Notes: generated from the sequence alone by a model not told the origin. A stretch of 9,326 bases of DNA from Peptococcaceae bacterium BRH_c23 (GCA_000961805.1 LADV01000239.1:1-9326), one strand, 5' to 3'. Positions 1 through 7,082 are shown, numbered from the stretch's first letter. Numbers and translations: made by a program.

Positions 1-474
1 ACCTGGAAAGGAGGCGAAGACTTTTTAAAAGTCGTAACCCGTTTAAAAGATCAGGTTAATTTTGACTTAACCGTTTCAATTCCAGAGAACGCCCTGTTTG
101 CAAGCCCTGTGCCTTGTCGGCTTAAAACCTCGACAACAGATCAAGAACTTGCTCAGCTCTATGCAGTGGCAGACCTCTTTGTTTACACCTCTTACTTTGA
201 AGCGTTCGGCCTGCCACCCCTTGAGGCAATGGCTTGCGGTACAGCCGTAGTGACCACTGATTGTGGTGGAGTTCGTGATTACGTTAGAAGCGGTGAAAAC
301 TGTTTGTTAGTTCCCCCTAGTGACATCGACCAGCTAAGCACAGCGATCTATCGCCTATTGACACAGGATACCGAACGCCAGCGTCTAGCCGCCGCAGGCC
401 ATCGTTTTGCACAAGCTTGGACTTGGCAACGCACCGCAGATCAAGTAGAAGCTTTCTTGATAAGCCTTAGGTAA
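1..474 (+). CDS. GT4-family glycosyltransferase, C-terminal part (5' end outside window)
   Basis: The frame is open from the first base to the TAA at 472-474 and gives 157 residues, so the gene starts upstream of the window. The fragment reads as the second Rossmann-like (GT-B) domain of a retaining GT4 glycosyltransferase. It has an early WKGG segment and the EX7E-type signature EAFGLPPLEAM at about residues 64-74, followed by a CGG-VRDYV stretch and a GENCLLVPP segment. In this family that region binds the nucleotide-sugar donor. The GTG at 109 is internal and not a credible start, because protein-like sequence continues upstream of it. The donor and acceptor cannot be told. It probably belongs to a polysaccharide or glycoprotein unit to the left. 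It ends just before a strong hairpin, so it is likely the last gene of its operon and separate from the leg cassette. Confidence 0.9.
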   Translation, partial: TWKGGEDFLKVVTRLKDQVNFDLTVSIPENALFASPVPCRLKTSTTDQELAQLYAVADLFVYTSYFEAFGLPPLEAMACGTAVVTTDCGGVRDYVRSGENCLLVPPSDIDQLSTAIYRLLTQDTERQRLAAAGHRFAQAWTWQRTADQVEAFLISLR

Positions 475-480
475 TATTCA

Positions 481-533
481 AAAAACGGGTTGTGACGAAA
501 ACTGGTTTTCCAGTTTCGTCACAACCCGTTTTT
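481..533 (+). terminator. Long inverted repeat, probable rho-independent terminator
   Basis: The left arm at 481-505 and the right arm at 510-533 pair over about 24 base pairs with a single bulged A and a TTTT loop. The right arm ends in five Ts and the left arm begins with As, so the hairpin could terminate transcription from either side. It starts 6 bases after the glycosyltransferase stop codon. Confidence 0.85.
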
Positions 534-593
534 GTTCGGGAATCCCATGGAACTAGTGCCTGCTTTTATAAGGTGGAAGACAACCTATTTTTA

Positions 594-602
594 TGATATA
601 AT
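594..602 (+). promoter_or_regulatory. Extended -10 promoter for the mntA-hepT pair
   Basis: TGATATAAT is an exact extended -10 element (TGnTATAAT), with the TATAAT hexamer at 597-602. No good -35 hexamer lies at the normal distance (574-579 is TGGAAG), as is common for extended -10 promoters. Transcription would start near 609 and leave a leader of about 58 bases before the TTG at 667. Confidence 0.5.
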
Positions 603-651
603 TAAATAGAAAATACTGGAATATTGTGAATCTAATCTCAGCGTAAAATGC

Positions 652-659
652 AGGGAGGT
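652..659 (+). promoter_or_regulatory. Ribosome binding site that fixes the TTG start of mntA
   Basis: AGGGAGGT lies 7 bases upstream of the TTG at 667. The nearest upstream ATG (648) runs into a stop at once, so this Shine-Dalgarno site decides the start. Confidence 0.75.
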
Positions 660-666
660 AAATAGG

Positions 667-1077
667 TTGAGTATCGCTGATAACATAGTAAGTATAGTGA
701 GAGACTATCTTGTACAGGAATTAAAGCCTTATACTATAATTCTTTTTGGTTCTTCGGTGAAGGGTTATTTTCGGGAAGATAGCGATATTGATATTGCTTT
801 TATCAGTGCCCAAGAATTTAAGTCTTATGATCTTTATCTCTTAGCTCAGGCACTCGTTTCAGAGGTAGGCCGGGAAATTGATCTAGTTGATTTAAGGCAA
901 GCATCAACAGTCTTCAAGGCACAAATTCTTGGTTCAGGACAAGTAATTTATTCCAACGACCCAAAAGAACTGGCCGATTTTCAGATACGGACTCTCAAAG
1001 AGTATGCCTTACTTAATGAAGAAAGAGCAGAAATCCTCAGGAATATTTCTGTTAGGGGGAGGGTATATGGTGGATGA
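667..1077 (+). CDS. mntA: MntA-type minimal nucleotidyltransferase, antitoxin of a type VII toxin-antitoxin pair
   Basis: This 136-residue protein has the minimal nucleotidyltransferase fold. The signature GSX10DXD is intact: G28-S29, then D40-I-D42. D72 or D75 in the later EIDLVDL strand could be the third metal-binding acid. In characterised MntA-HepT pairs the enzyme transfers AMP from ATP to a tyrosine of the HEPN toxin and so silences it. The length is normal for the family. The start is the TTG at 667, chosen for its Shine-Dalgarno site. The gene overlaps the downstream HEPN gene by 11 bases, which points to coupled translation and a joint function. The intact acidic residues argue for an active enzyme. 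Whether it neutralises its neighbour here is inferred from the family. It could also be described generically as an MNT-domain protein. Confidence 0.88.
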   Translation: MSIADNIVSIVRDYLVQELKPYTIILFGSSVKGYFREDSDIDIAFISAQEFKSYDLYLLAQALVSEVGREIDLVDLRQASTVFKAQILGSGQVIYSNDPKELADFQIRTLKEYALLNEERAEILRNISVRGRVYGG

Positions 1078-1474
1078 TGTTGTCTTCAACAAAGTCGCGA
1101 TTATCGAACGTTGTATCCGTCGCATTCAAGAAGAGTACCAGGGGAATTTTTCGAACTTGGAGAATTATACTAAGCAAGATTCAATCATCCTCAATATCCA
1201 ACGAGCTTGTGAAGCAAGCATTGATCTAGCAATGCATCTAGTGGCTTCGAAGAGCCTAGGTATTCCGCAGTCAAGTCGGGATGCCTTTGATTTTTTACAG
1301 CAAGTTGGAATTATCGACGAACAGCTCGCACTAAAACTCAAAGCGATGGTTGGATTCCGCAATATCGCAGTCCACAATTATCAGACTGTTAACTTAGGAA
1401 TTGTACAAGGAATTATCGAGAAGAACCTAGCGGATCTCTTGAAATTTGGAAAACTGGTTCTTTCTACCCAGTGA
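1067..1474 (+). CDS. hepT: HepT-like HEPN-domain ribonuclease toxin
   Basis: This 135-residue, mostly helical protein carries the HEPN ribonuclease motif RX4HXY as R98-NIAV-H103-N-Y105. In HepT toxins R and H form the RNase site of a dimer, and the tyrosine is the residue AMPylated by the partner MntA. The start is taken as the ATG at 1067, because a G-rich Shine-Dalgarno stretch (about 1055-1063) lies just upstream and conserved-looking sequence begins there. An in-frame ATG at 1004 would give a longer protein, but its extra residues would lie wholly inside mntA. The 11-base overlap with mntA and the terminator soon after the stop make this a self-contained two-gene unit. Such pairs act as defence or addiction modules, but the sequence alone does not say which applies here. 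I see no mutation that would inactivate the toxin. Confidence 0.88.
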   Translation: MVDDVVFNKVAIIERCIRRIQEEYQGNFSNLENYTKQDSIILNIQRACEASIDLAMHLVASKSLGIPQSSRDAFDFLQQVGIIDEQLALKLKAMVGFRNIAVHNYQTVNLGIVQGIIEKNLADLLKFGKLVLSTQ

Positions 1475-1485
1475 AAAGGCAGAAA

Positions 1486-1520
1486 AACGGGGTCGAGTTA
1501 CGTGCTCGGCCTTTTTTTTT
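1486..1520 (+). terminator. Rho-independent terminator after hepT
   Basis: The stem GGGGTCGAG (1489-1497) pairs with CTCGGCC plus the following two Ts (1505-1513), including G-T wobbles, across a 7-base loop. A run of nine Ts (1512-1520) follows. It sits 12 bases after the hepT stop and closes the toxin-antitoxin operon. Confidence 0.85.
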
Positions 1521-1968
1521 CATTATTTCCTCAATGATGATTTTTAGGTTGCGCATCACCATACATTATTTTCCATTAAGTACTGAGGTGTTATCGGAGT
1601 TGAATTCACCTTTGAGTAATGAATTTTCAACATTTTTATTGGTGTGGATGCTTTCAGTTGGGTATACCCAATGCCATAGAACTTATTTAAAAACAATGCA
1701 TATGATAAATAAATGATAGGAGTTTGTTAATTACGGAATATGGGCTGTGGGATGAGAATAATATGTTCCAAACTCCATAGCAATTCCCCCCTGATAAGCT
1801 GAAAAGAATAACATAACGTATCATGAGGGAAGTCTATTGTTCAGTCGAAAAATATTACCTATATTTGTAATATAACAATAAAGGGTGCGAAAAAGGGTAA
1901 TTACATCCATCATATCTAAGGTTGAAATTGATTGATTTAGTAAACTTGATTTAATTCATATATTTATT
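1521..1968. other. Gene-free stretch between hepT and legB, with nested inverted repeats
   Basis: No convincing gene is seen in these roughly 450 bases. The reading frame at 1471-1716 runs through the terminator, has no ribosome binding site and resembles no family I know. An 8-base inverted repeat, GGAGTTTG (1719-1726) and CAAACTCC (1769-1776), encloses an imperfect inner pair, GGAATAT (1735-1741) with ATATGTTCC (1761-1769). This could fold as a leader structure or be a regulator site. I recognise no riboswitch class. Confidence 0.5.
1837..1865 (+). promoter_or_regulatory. Possible promoter for legB-legC
   Basis: TTGTTC (1837-1842) and TATATT (1860-1865) are spaced by exactly 17 bases. The -10 matches 5 of 6 consensus positions but the -35 only 3 of 6. 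Transcription would start near 1872, leaving a leader of about 110 bases. This is the best sigma-A-like candidate I found before legB, but the region is A+T-rich and a chance match is quite possible. Confidence 0.3.
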
Positions 1969-1981
1969 GAGGGGGAACGCT

Positions 1982-2962
1982 ATGAAAAAAATTCTTGTTA
2001 CCGGTGCTGATGGATTTATTGGAAGCCATCTTGTAGAACAACTTATCAAGAGAGGTGAAAAAGTAAAAGCTTTTGTTTATTATAACTCATTTGGTAACTG
2101 GGGATGGCTTGATACGTTCCCCAAAGAGCTGTTAGCTGAAATAGAAATATTTGCAGGGGATATTCGAGATCCCAATGGAGTAAGAACTGCCATGAATGGG
2201 GTGGATGAGGTTTTCCATCTTGCTGCCCTTATAGCAATTCCATTTAGCTATCATTCGCCTGATTCCTACGTTGATACTAATATTAAAGGTACGTTGAATG
2301 TGCTGCAGGCAGCTAGAGATTTGAAAACTAAAAGAGTCCTGGTAACCTCTACCTCAGAGGTCTATGGCACTGCCCAGTATGTACCCATCGATGAGTTGCA
2401 CCCCTTTCAAGGGCAATCTCCATATTCGGCTACAAAAATCGGGGCTGACAGATTAGCAGAGAGCTTTTATCGCAGTTTCGAAATGCCCATTACCATAGTA
2501 CGTCCGTTTAACACCTATGGCCCGCGTCAATCGGCTAGAGCAGTGATTCCGACAGTTATTATTCAGCTTTTATCGGGAATGACGGAAATAAAGCTAGGTT
2601 CACTTACACCAACTCGAGATTTTAATTATGTAAAAGATACTGCCCAGGGTTTTATCGACATAGCCAAGTCGGATAAAACCGTAGGTCAGGAGATTAACAT
2701 AGCGTCCCAGCAGGAGATCTCAATCGGTCAGCTGGCCCAGGAATTAGTTGATCAGATTAATCCTCAGGCTAGGATAAACTGTGACGAGCAAAGAGTTCGT
2801 CCAGAAAAAAGCGAGGTGAACAGGTTATTAGGTTCAAATAAACTAATTAGACAACTTACTGCGTGGGAGCCAAAGTACAGTTTAAAAGAGGGTCTTGCAG
2901 AGACTATAGCATTTCTTAGGGAGAATTTAAGCAGATATAAAGCAGATATTTATAACCTTTAG
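1982..2962 (+). CDS. legB: LegB-type NAD-dependent nucleotide-sugar 4,6-dehydratase
   Basis: This 326-residue short-chain dehydrogenase of the extended type should dehydrate a nucleotide-linked N-acetylglucosamine to its 4-keto-6-deoxy form, the first committed step to legionaminic acid. The NAD-binding motif GADGFIGSH is at residues 8-16. The catalytic STSEVYG segment is at 123-129, and the active-site YXXXK is Y148-K152. The early YNSFGNWGWLD stretch (34-44) and the C-terminal YNL ending are typical of LegB proteins as I know them. The ATG at 1982 is preferred over the upstream in-frame TTG at 1967, because a strong GAGGGGGAA ribosome binding site lies between the two. Its partner legC follows after 21 bases. 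GDP-GlcNAc rather than UDP-GlcNAc as substrate is inferred from the ptmE gene downstream. Confidence 0.88.
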   Translation: MKKILVTGADGFIGSHLVEQLIKRGEKVKAFVYYNSFGNWGWLDTFPKELLAEIEIFAGDIRDPNGVRTAMNGVDEVFHLAALIAIPFSYHSPDSYVDTNIKGTLNVLQAARDLKTKRVLVTSTSEVYGTAQYVPIDELHPFQGQSPYSATKIGADRLAESFYRSFEMPITIVRPFNTYGPRQSARAVIPTVIIQLLSGMTEIKLGSLTPTRDFNYVKDTAQGFIDIAKSDKTVGQEINIASQQEISIGQLAQELVDQINPQARINCDEQRVRPEKSEVNRLLGSNKLIRQLTAWEPKYSLKEGLAETIAFLRENLSRYKADIYNL

Positions 2963-2983
2963 CAACTATTAGGAAGTGATCTT

Positions 2984-4150
2984 ATGAATAAATTCATACC
3001 GTTATCGGTACCTAACCTAAAAGGTAACGAACTGAAATATGTATCAGATGCGATTGAAAAGGAATGGGTATCGACTGGCGGGGCATACATAGCCCGCTTT
3101 GAAACGGAATTAGCTGATTATTTAAACGTGAAATCAGCAGTTGCCTGTCAGAGCGGGACTGCCGGCTTACATTTAGCCTTAATTTTAGCGGGTGTGGAAA
3201 AGGATCATGAGGTAATAGTGCCAACTCTGACATTTATAGCTTCAGTAAATCCAGTGAAATATTTACAGGCCTATCCTGTTTTTATGGATTGTGATGATTC
3301 TTTATGCATGGATATGGATAAGTTGAAGCAGTTCTGCCAAGCGGAATGTAATTTTATTGATAATAAATTAATTAACAAGTCTACAGGAAGACATATAAAA
3401 GCGATAGTGGTGGTGCATGTTTTTGGCAACATGGCAGATATGTCAGCGGCCATGGATATCGCTAAGGAGTATAACCTTAAAGTAATTGAGGATGCCACTG
3501 AGGCATTAGGAACCTACTACCTGGAGGGTAGGTATAAAGGTAAACATGCTGGGACAATTGCCGATATAGGAGTGTATTCTTTTAATGGCAATAAAATAAT
3601 TACGACCGGCGGCGGGGGAATGATAGTCTCTAGTGATACAGGCATTATGAAAAGAGCCAAATATCTGTCTACACAGGCTAAGGATGATGCCGTTAACTTC
3701 ATACATAAAGAGGTTGGCTATAATTATAGATTAACCAACCTCCAGGCAGCACTGGGAGTTGCCCAACTGGAGCAGCTTGAGTACTTTATATCTGTAAAGA
3801 AAGAAAACTATAGAATATACAAAAGCAGTATAAATGATAAAATAAACGGTTTGAAGATATTGGATTTTCGAGACGATATAAGACCAAACTATTGGTTCTT
3901 TTCCCTATATATATTGAATTTAGACAAATATTCTCGTATGAAGATAATTAAAAGTTTAGCTAATGAAAATATTCAAACTCGTCCTATATGGGGGCTTATT
4001 CATGAACAAAAACCTTATTTACATGCCCAAGCTTATCTGATCGAGAAGGCGCATGATTATTTTAACCGCATTGTCAATCTTCCTTGTAGTAGCAATCTGT
4101 CCGTTGAAAATGTGTATAAGGTTATTAATAAAATTAATGCTATTTCGTAA
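2984..4150 (+). CDS. legC: LegC-type PLP-dependent aminotransferase
   Basis: This 388-residue protein belongs to the DegT/DnrJ/EryC1/StrS family of sugar aminotransferases. It should transfer an amino group, usually from glutamate, to C4 of the 4-keto sugar made by LegB. The phosphate-binding SGT is at residues 57-59. The IEDATEALG segment puts the aspartate that contacts the cofactor ring at D170. The Schiff-base lysine is K204 in SFNGNK, followed by the glycine run GGGG. The ATG at 2984 has AGGAAGTGA 4 bases upstream. Length is normal for LegC. It is very likely cotranscribed with legB. A sequence matching a sigma-28 promoter lies inside it at 3541-3567. After legC the tight spacing of the cassette is broken by a 250-base gap. 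Confidence 0.88.
   Translation: MNKFIPLSVPNLKGNELKYVSDAIEKEWVSTGGAYIARFETELADYLNVKSAVACQSGTAGLHLALILAGVEKDHEVIVPTLTFIASVNPVKYLQAYPVFMDCDDSLCMDMDKLKQFCQAECNFIDNKLINKSTGRHIKAIVVVHVFGNMADMSAAMDIAKEYNLKVIEDATEALGTYYLEGRYKGKHAGTIADIGVYSFNGNKIITTGGGGMIVSSDTGIMKRAKYLSTQAKDDAVNFIHKEVGYNYRLTNLQAALGVAQLEQLEYFISVKKENYRIYKSSINDKINGLKILDFRDDIRPNYWFFSLYILNLDKYSRMKIIKSLANENIQTRPIWGLIHEQKPYLHAQAYLIEKAHDYFNRIVNLPCSSNLSVENVYKVINKINAIS
3541..3567 (+). promoter_or_regulatory. Exact sigma-28 (SigD/FliA-type) promoter match inside legC
   Basis: TAAA at 3541-3544, a 15-base spacer and GCCGATAT at 3560-3567 equal the classical flagellar sigma consensus TAAA-N15-GCCGATAT. It points toward ptmE and the rest of the cassette. 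It lies in coding sequence that encodes a conserved part of the aminotransferase (IADIGVYSF), so codon choice may have produced it. Function is not shown. Confidence 0.3.
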
Positions 4151-4400
4151 TTTCCTCCCTTTTCCAAGGTACATGTTCGCCACTAAAGTACCACTTCACT
4201 GCGTTCCTTGATATTTAAAGACCTGCGCTCGGAACGTTGAGACATAATTTCGATGCACTCCTCTACCTCCGTATCACCAGAATTTTAACTCTCTGAGTAA
4301 TCCAGAGTTTTATTGCAAGTTATTTACTTTTTTACCATCATTATCCATAATTCCGGCTCCATTTTATTATTGCGTTCATATAATAAAAGGGGTGGGAATA
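4151..4400. other. 250-base gap between legC and ptmE
   Basis: No gene can be supported here. The plus strand holds a weak stem AACTCT (4287-4292) with AGAGTT (4304-4309), followed by Ts, which could be a poor terminator. GGTAC (4168-4172) and GTACC (4188-4192) form a second small inverted repeat. The minus strand has a 33-codon open stretch (4183-4284) with protein-like composition but no recognisable family or secure start. A perfect TATAAT lies at 4379-4384, but it would start transcription inside the ptmE ribosome binding site and has no -35. The gap suggests a cassette junction or a second promoter. Confidence 0.5.
4386..4396 (+). promoter_or_regulatory. Ribosome binding site that fixes the TTG start of ptmE
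   Basis: AAAGGGGTGGG ends 4 bases before the TTG at 4401. The in-frame GTG at 4392 lies inside this site and so is an unlikely start. Confidence 0.65.
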
Positions 4401-5441
4401 TTGAATATAGAGATATTATTTATCACAGAAGATCAAAGTGTTCTGGAAGCCATGAAACAGATAGATGCAACAGCCAATCAAATATTGCTGGTTGCTGAGA
4501 ACAATATATTGAAAGCAATTATTACTGATGGAGATATTCGAAGGCATTTACTGCGCGGAGGAAAGTTAGAAGATAGAGTAAAAGAAATTGCCAATTATAA
4601 TCCAAAATTTATATTTGAAAAAGATAAGGATAATGCTCAAGAACTAATGAAGAAATGGTCAATTTTATCTTTGCCGATTGTGAATGAAACGCTCGAAATA
4701 CAATCCATCGCTTTTCTCAAAGATTACGAGATTGGACGTAAACTTTCTGTTGGTGCACCTGTAGTAATCATGGCGGGTGGATTGGGGACGAGGCTCTATC
4801 CGTATACTAAAATATTACCGAAGCCACTCATTCCTATTGGCGAAATACCCATAACTGAGCATATCATTAATCATTTTATGAAGTATGAATGCAACGAGTT
4901 TCATTTGATCGTAAACCACAAAAAAAATATGATCAAGGCTTATTTTAGCGAAGTTGAAAAGGATTATAAAATTGAATTTCATAATGAGGAGATAAAGTTG
5001 GGTACAGGTGGTGGGCTTAGCCTGCTGAAAGGGAAACTGGAATCTACCTTTTTTATGACTAATTGCGATATTCTCATTAGAGCTAATTATAAGGAAATAT
5101 ATGATTTTCATAAGCAAAACGGAAATATGATTACGATAGTAGCAGCTTATAAGCATCTCACTATTCCTTATGGAATCATTAACATGATAAACAATGGTGA
5201 AATAGCTTCTATGATAGAAAAGCCCGAGTATTCATTTCTGACCAATACTGGCTTTTATGTTGTGGAAGCAGACATTGTAAATAAACTTGAGGATGATAAA
5301 GCAATCGGGTTCACAGATATAATTGAGCAGCAAAAAAGCCTGGGAGAAAAGGTTGGAGTTTTCCCTGTTAGCGAAGGGTGCTGGCTCGATATGGGGCAAC
5401 TTGAAGAGTTGGAGAGAATGAGGAAGGAATTGGGAGTGTGA
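4401..5441 (+). CDS. ptmE: PtmE-like CBS-domain sugar-1-phosphate guanylyltransferase
   Basis: This protein of 346 residues (from the TTG at 4401) joins two parts. Residues about 8-110 look like a CBS domain pair: ILLVAENNILKAIITDGDIRR closes the first repeat, and the second ends near SLPIVNETLEIQSIAFLKD. Residues about 120-346 are a nucleotidyltransferase with the signature GGLGTRL at 126-132, K141 in LPKPL, a GTGGGLSLL loop and the metal-binding NCDI segment. In Campylobacter the PtmE protein with this build makes GDP-glucosamine from glucosamine-1-phosphate and GTP, feeding LegB. The exact nucleotide and sugar are inferred here from family and context. The CBS pair may bind an adenosine nucleotide and regulate the enzyme. 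The gene ends 4 bases before legH, so it opens a tight five-gene run. By eye its middle part is more A+T-rich than legB. Confidence 0.83.
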   Translation: MNIEILFITEDQSVLEAMKQIDATANQILLVAENNILKAIITDGDIRRHLLRGGKLEDRVKEIANYNPKFIFEKDKDNAQELMKKWSILSLPIVNETLEIQSIAFLKDYEIGRKLSVGAPVVIMAGGLGTRLYPYTKILPKPLIPIGEIPITEHIINHFMKYECNEFHLIVNHKKNMIKAYFSEVEKDYKIEFHNEEIKLGTGGGLSLLKGKLESTFFMTNCDILIRANYKEIYDFHKQNGNMITIVAAYKHLTIPYGIINMINNGEIASMIEKPEYSFLTNTGFYVVEADIVNKLEDDKAIGFTDIIEQQKSLGEKVGVFPVSEGCWLDMGQLEELERMRKELGV

Positions 5442-5445
5442 ATGC

Positions 5446-6087
5446 GTGAAAAAAATTGTTCTTGTAGGTGCAGGTGGTCATGCACTCAGTGTCATCAATA
5501 GCATCCAATCAAATCAGGAATTCGAAATCGTTGGAATTACTGAATTGGGCTATGTTGTCGATGAGGAAGTATTAGGCTATAAGATTTTAGGAAATGATGC
5601 CATATTAAATTCAATATTTGATAGCGGGGTTAAGTATGCTTTTATTACAGTTGGAAGTATTGGCAACACTGCTTTGAGAGAAAAACTATATTTTATGCTT
5701 AAGAGTAAAGGTTTTATCTTACCTGCGATCATCGATAATTCTTCAAATATCGGAAGTGATGTATGGCTTGGCGCGGGTATTTATATAGGAAAGAACACGG
5801 TAGTAAATGCCAAGAGCACTATAAGAGACATGGCGATCGTAAATACCGGCGCTATTATAGAGCATGGTTGTTGTATTAATGAATTCACACATATTGGGCC
5901 AGGTGCTGTTATATGCGGTGACGTTAAAATAGGCGCCAGTACACATGTTGGCGCAAATTCTACGGTTATCCAAGGTGTAACTATTGGCGATGACAGCATC
6001 ATAGGAGCTGGAAGTATTGTTGTCTATGATGTGCCAAGTAAGGTTATTGCTTATGGTAACCCGTGTAAAGTAGTGAGAAATAAATGA
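5446..6087 (+). CDS. legH: LegH/NeuD/PglD-type sugar N-acetyltransferase
   Basis: This 213-residue protein has a small Rossmann-like N-terminal domain (GAGGHA at residues 8-13) and a left-handed beta-helix of hexapeptide repeats from about residue 98 to 205. PglD-family acetyltransferases use acetyl-CoA, with a catalytic histidine in a segment like IIEHGC. Here that is H140, with H149 in FTHIGPGA as the second conserved histidine. In this cassette it should acetylate the C4 amine put on by LegC, giving the diacetamido-trideoxy sugar. The start is a GTG with GGGAG about 9 bases upstream. An ATG at 5442 is in another frame. It overlaps legI by 4 bases. Sequences of this family are often labelled sialic acid O-acetyltransferase (NeuD). 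N-acetylation is preferred here because the cassette needs that step. Confidence 0.83.
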   Translation: MKKIVLVGAGGHALSVINSIQSNQEFEIVGITELGYVVDEEVLGYKILGNDAILNSIFDSGVKYAFITVGSIGNTALREKLYFMLKSKGFILPAIIDNSSNIGSDVWLGAGIYIGKNTVVNAKSTIRDMAIVNTGAIIEHGCCINEFTHIGPGAVICGDVKIGASTHVGANSTVIQGVTIGDDSIIGAGSIVVYDVPSKVIAYGNPCKVVRNK

Positions 6088-7082
6088 GTAACATTTTTAT
6101 AATAGCCGAGGCTGGAGTAAACCACAACGGCGATGTAAGCATAGCTAAAGAATTAATTGACGCCGCAAAAAGCGCAGGTGCAAATGCAGTAAAATTTCAA
6201 ACTTTTAAAGCAGAACATCTTGTCTCAAAAGTTGCGCAAAAAGCAGATTATCAAAAACAAGTTTCTGAGACTGATGAAAGTCAGCTAGAAATGCTTAAGA
6301 AGCTAGAGCTATCTTATGACGATTTTAAGGACCTTAAAAAGTATTGTGAAGAAAAGGGAATATTGTTTCTTTCCACAGCCTTTGATTTCGATAGCATAGA
6401 TTTTTTAGAAAGTCTTGAAATGCCTATCTATAAGGTACCGTCAGGAGAGATAACTAACCTGCCGTACCTGATGAAAATCGCAAGCACCGGCAAGCCAGTG
6501 ATAATGTCAACGGGGATGAGTGATTTAGATGAGGTGGGTTTGGCATTAGAGGTGCTCCGGGATAATGGTGTAGGAACGATGACTCTGCTGCACTGTAATA
6601 CTCAGTACCCTACTCCTTTTGAGGACGCCAACCTCAAGGCGATGCTTACTTTAAAGGAACGATTTGGCTTAGCAGTTGGTTATTCAGATCATACATTAGG
6701 GATTGAAGCTCCTATTGCAGCTATAGCGTTAGGAGCTACAGTAATTGAAAAGCACTTTACGCTTAATAAAAGTCTGGTGGGTCCGGATCACAAGGCAAGC
6801 CTTGATCCGCAGGAGCTCAAAGCCATGGTGACATCTATCAGGAATATTGAAGTCGCTTTAGGAGATGGCATAAAACAACCATCAGTATCCGAAATAATGA
6901 ATAAAGAAGTAGCTCGGAAAAGCATTGTCGCCAGGCGAAATATCGTTAAAGGTGAAATCTTTACTCAAGATAATTTGACTGTTAAACGTCCCGGTAATGG
7001 GATTTCTCCTATGAAATGGTTTGAGGTACTAGGCATGAGCGCAATGCGTGATTTTTGCGAGGATGAGTTGATCGATTTATGA
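6084..7082 (+). CDS. legI: LegI, NeuB-family legionaminic acid synthase
   Basis: This 332-residue protein has the NeuB TIM-barrel domain (about residues 15-260) followed by a C-terminal SAF (antifreeze-like) domain (about 278-330). It should condense 2,4-diacetamido-2,4,6-trideoxymannose with phosphoenolpyruvate to give legionaminic acid. Family motifs are AEAGVNHNGD at 8-17, VKFQTFKAE at 36-44, YKVPSGE at 116-122, STGMSD at 142-147 and GYSDHT at 199-204. H203 and H224 (in EKHFTL) fit the metal-binding histidines of NeuB. The ATG overlaps the legH stop as ATGA and has only a weak ribosome binding site, so translation is probably coupled. Sequence alone does not securely separate LegI from NeuB or PseI. 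LegB, LegC and LegG next to it decide for the legionaminic acid pathway. Confidence 0.87.
   Translation: MSNIFIIAEAGVNHNGDVSIAKELIDAAKSAGANAVKFQTFKAEHLVSKVAQKADYQKQVSETDESQLEMLKKLELSYDDFKDLKKYCEEKGILFLSTAFDFDSIDFLESLEMPIYKVPSGEITNLPYLMKIASTGKPVIMSTGMSDLDEVGLALEVLRDNGVGTMTLLHCNTQYPTPFEDANLKAMLTLKERFGLAVGYSDHTLGIEAPIAAIALGATVIEKHFTLNKSLVGPDHKASLDPQELKAMVTSIRNIEVALGDGIKQPSVSEIMNKEVARKSIVARRNIVKGEIFTQDNLTVKRPGNGISPMKWFEVLGMSAMRDFCEDELIDL

Noticed and set aside
1471..1716. 81-codon plus-strand reading frame
   Set aside because: It starts at the hepT stop, runs through the terminator stem and T-run, has no ribosome binding site and resembles no family I recognise.
1959..1964. TATATT as a -10 element right before legB
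   Set aside because: It would put the transcription start within the legB ribosome binding site, and no matching -35 is seen.
4183..4284. 33-codon minus-strand open stretch with protein-like composition between legC and ptmE
   Set aside because: Too short to stand out from chance, no secure start, and I recognise no family. Kept only as a possible remnant in the findings.
4379..4384. Perfect TATAAT just before ptmE
   Set aside because: No -35 hexamer at a proper distance, and transcription would begin inside the ptmE ribosome binding site.
4313..4498. 61-codon plus-strand reading frame overlapping the start of ptmE
   Set aside because: It is out of frame with ptmE, has no ribosome binding site, and its second half is a shadow of the CBS domain coding sequence.
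4815..5156. 113-codon minus-strand reading frame within ptmE
   Set aside because: It lies wholly opposite a well-supported gene and shows no family resemblance.
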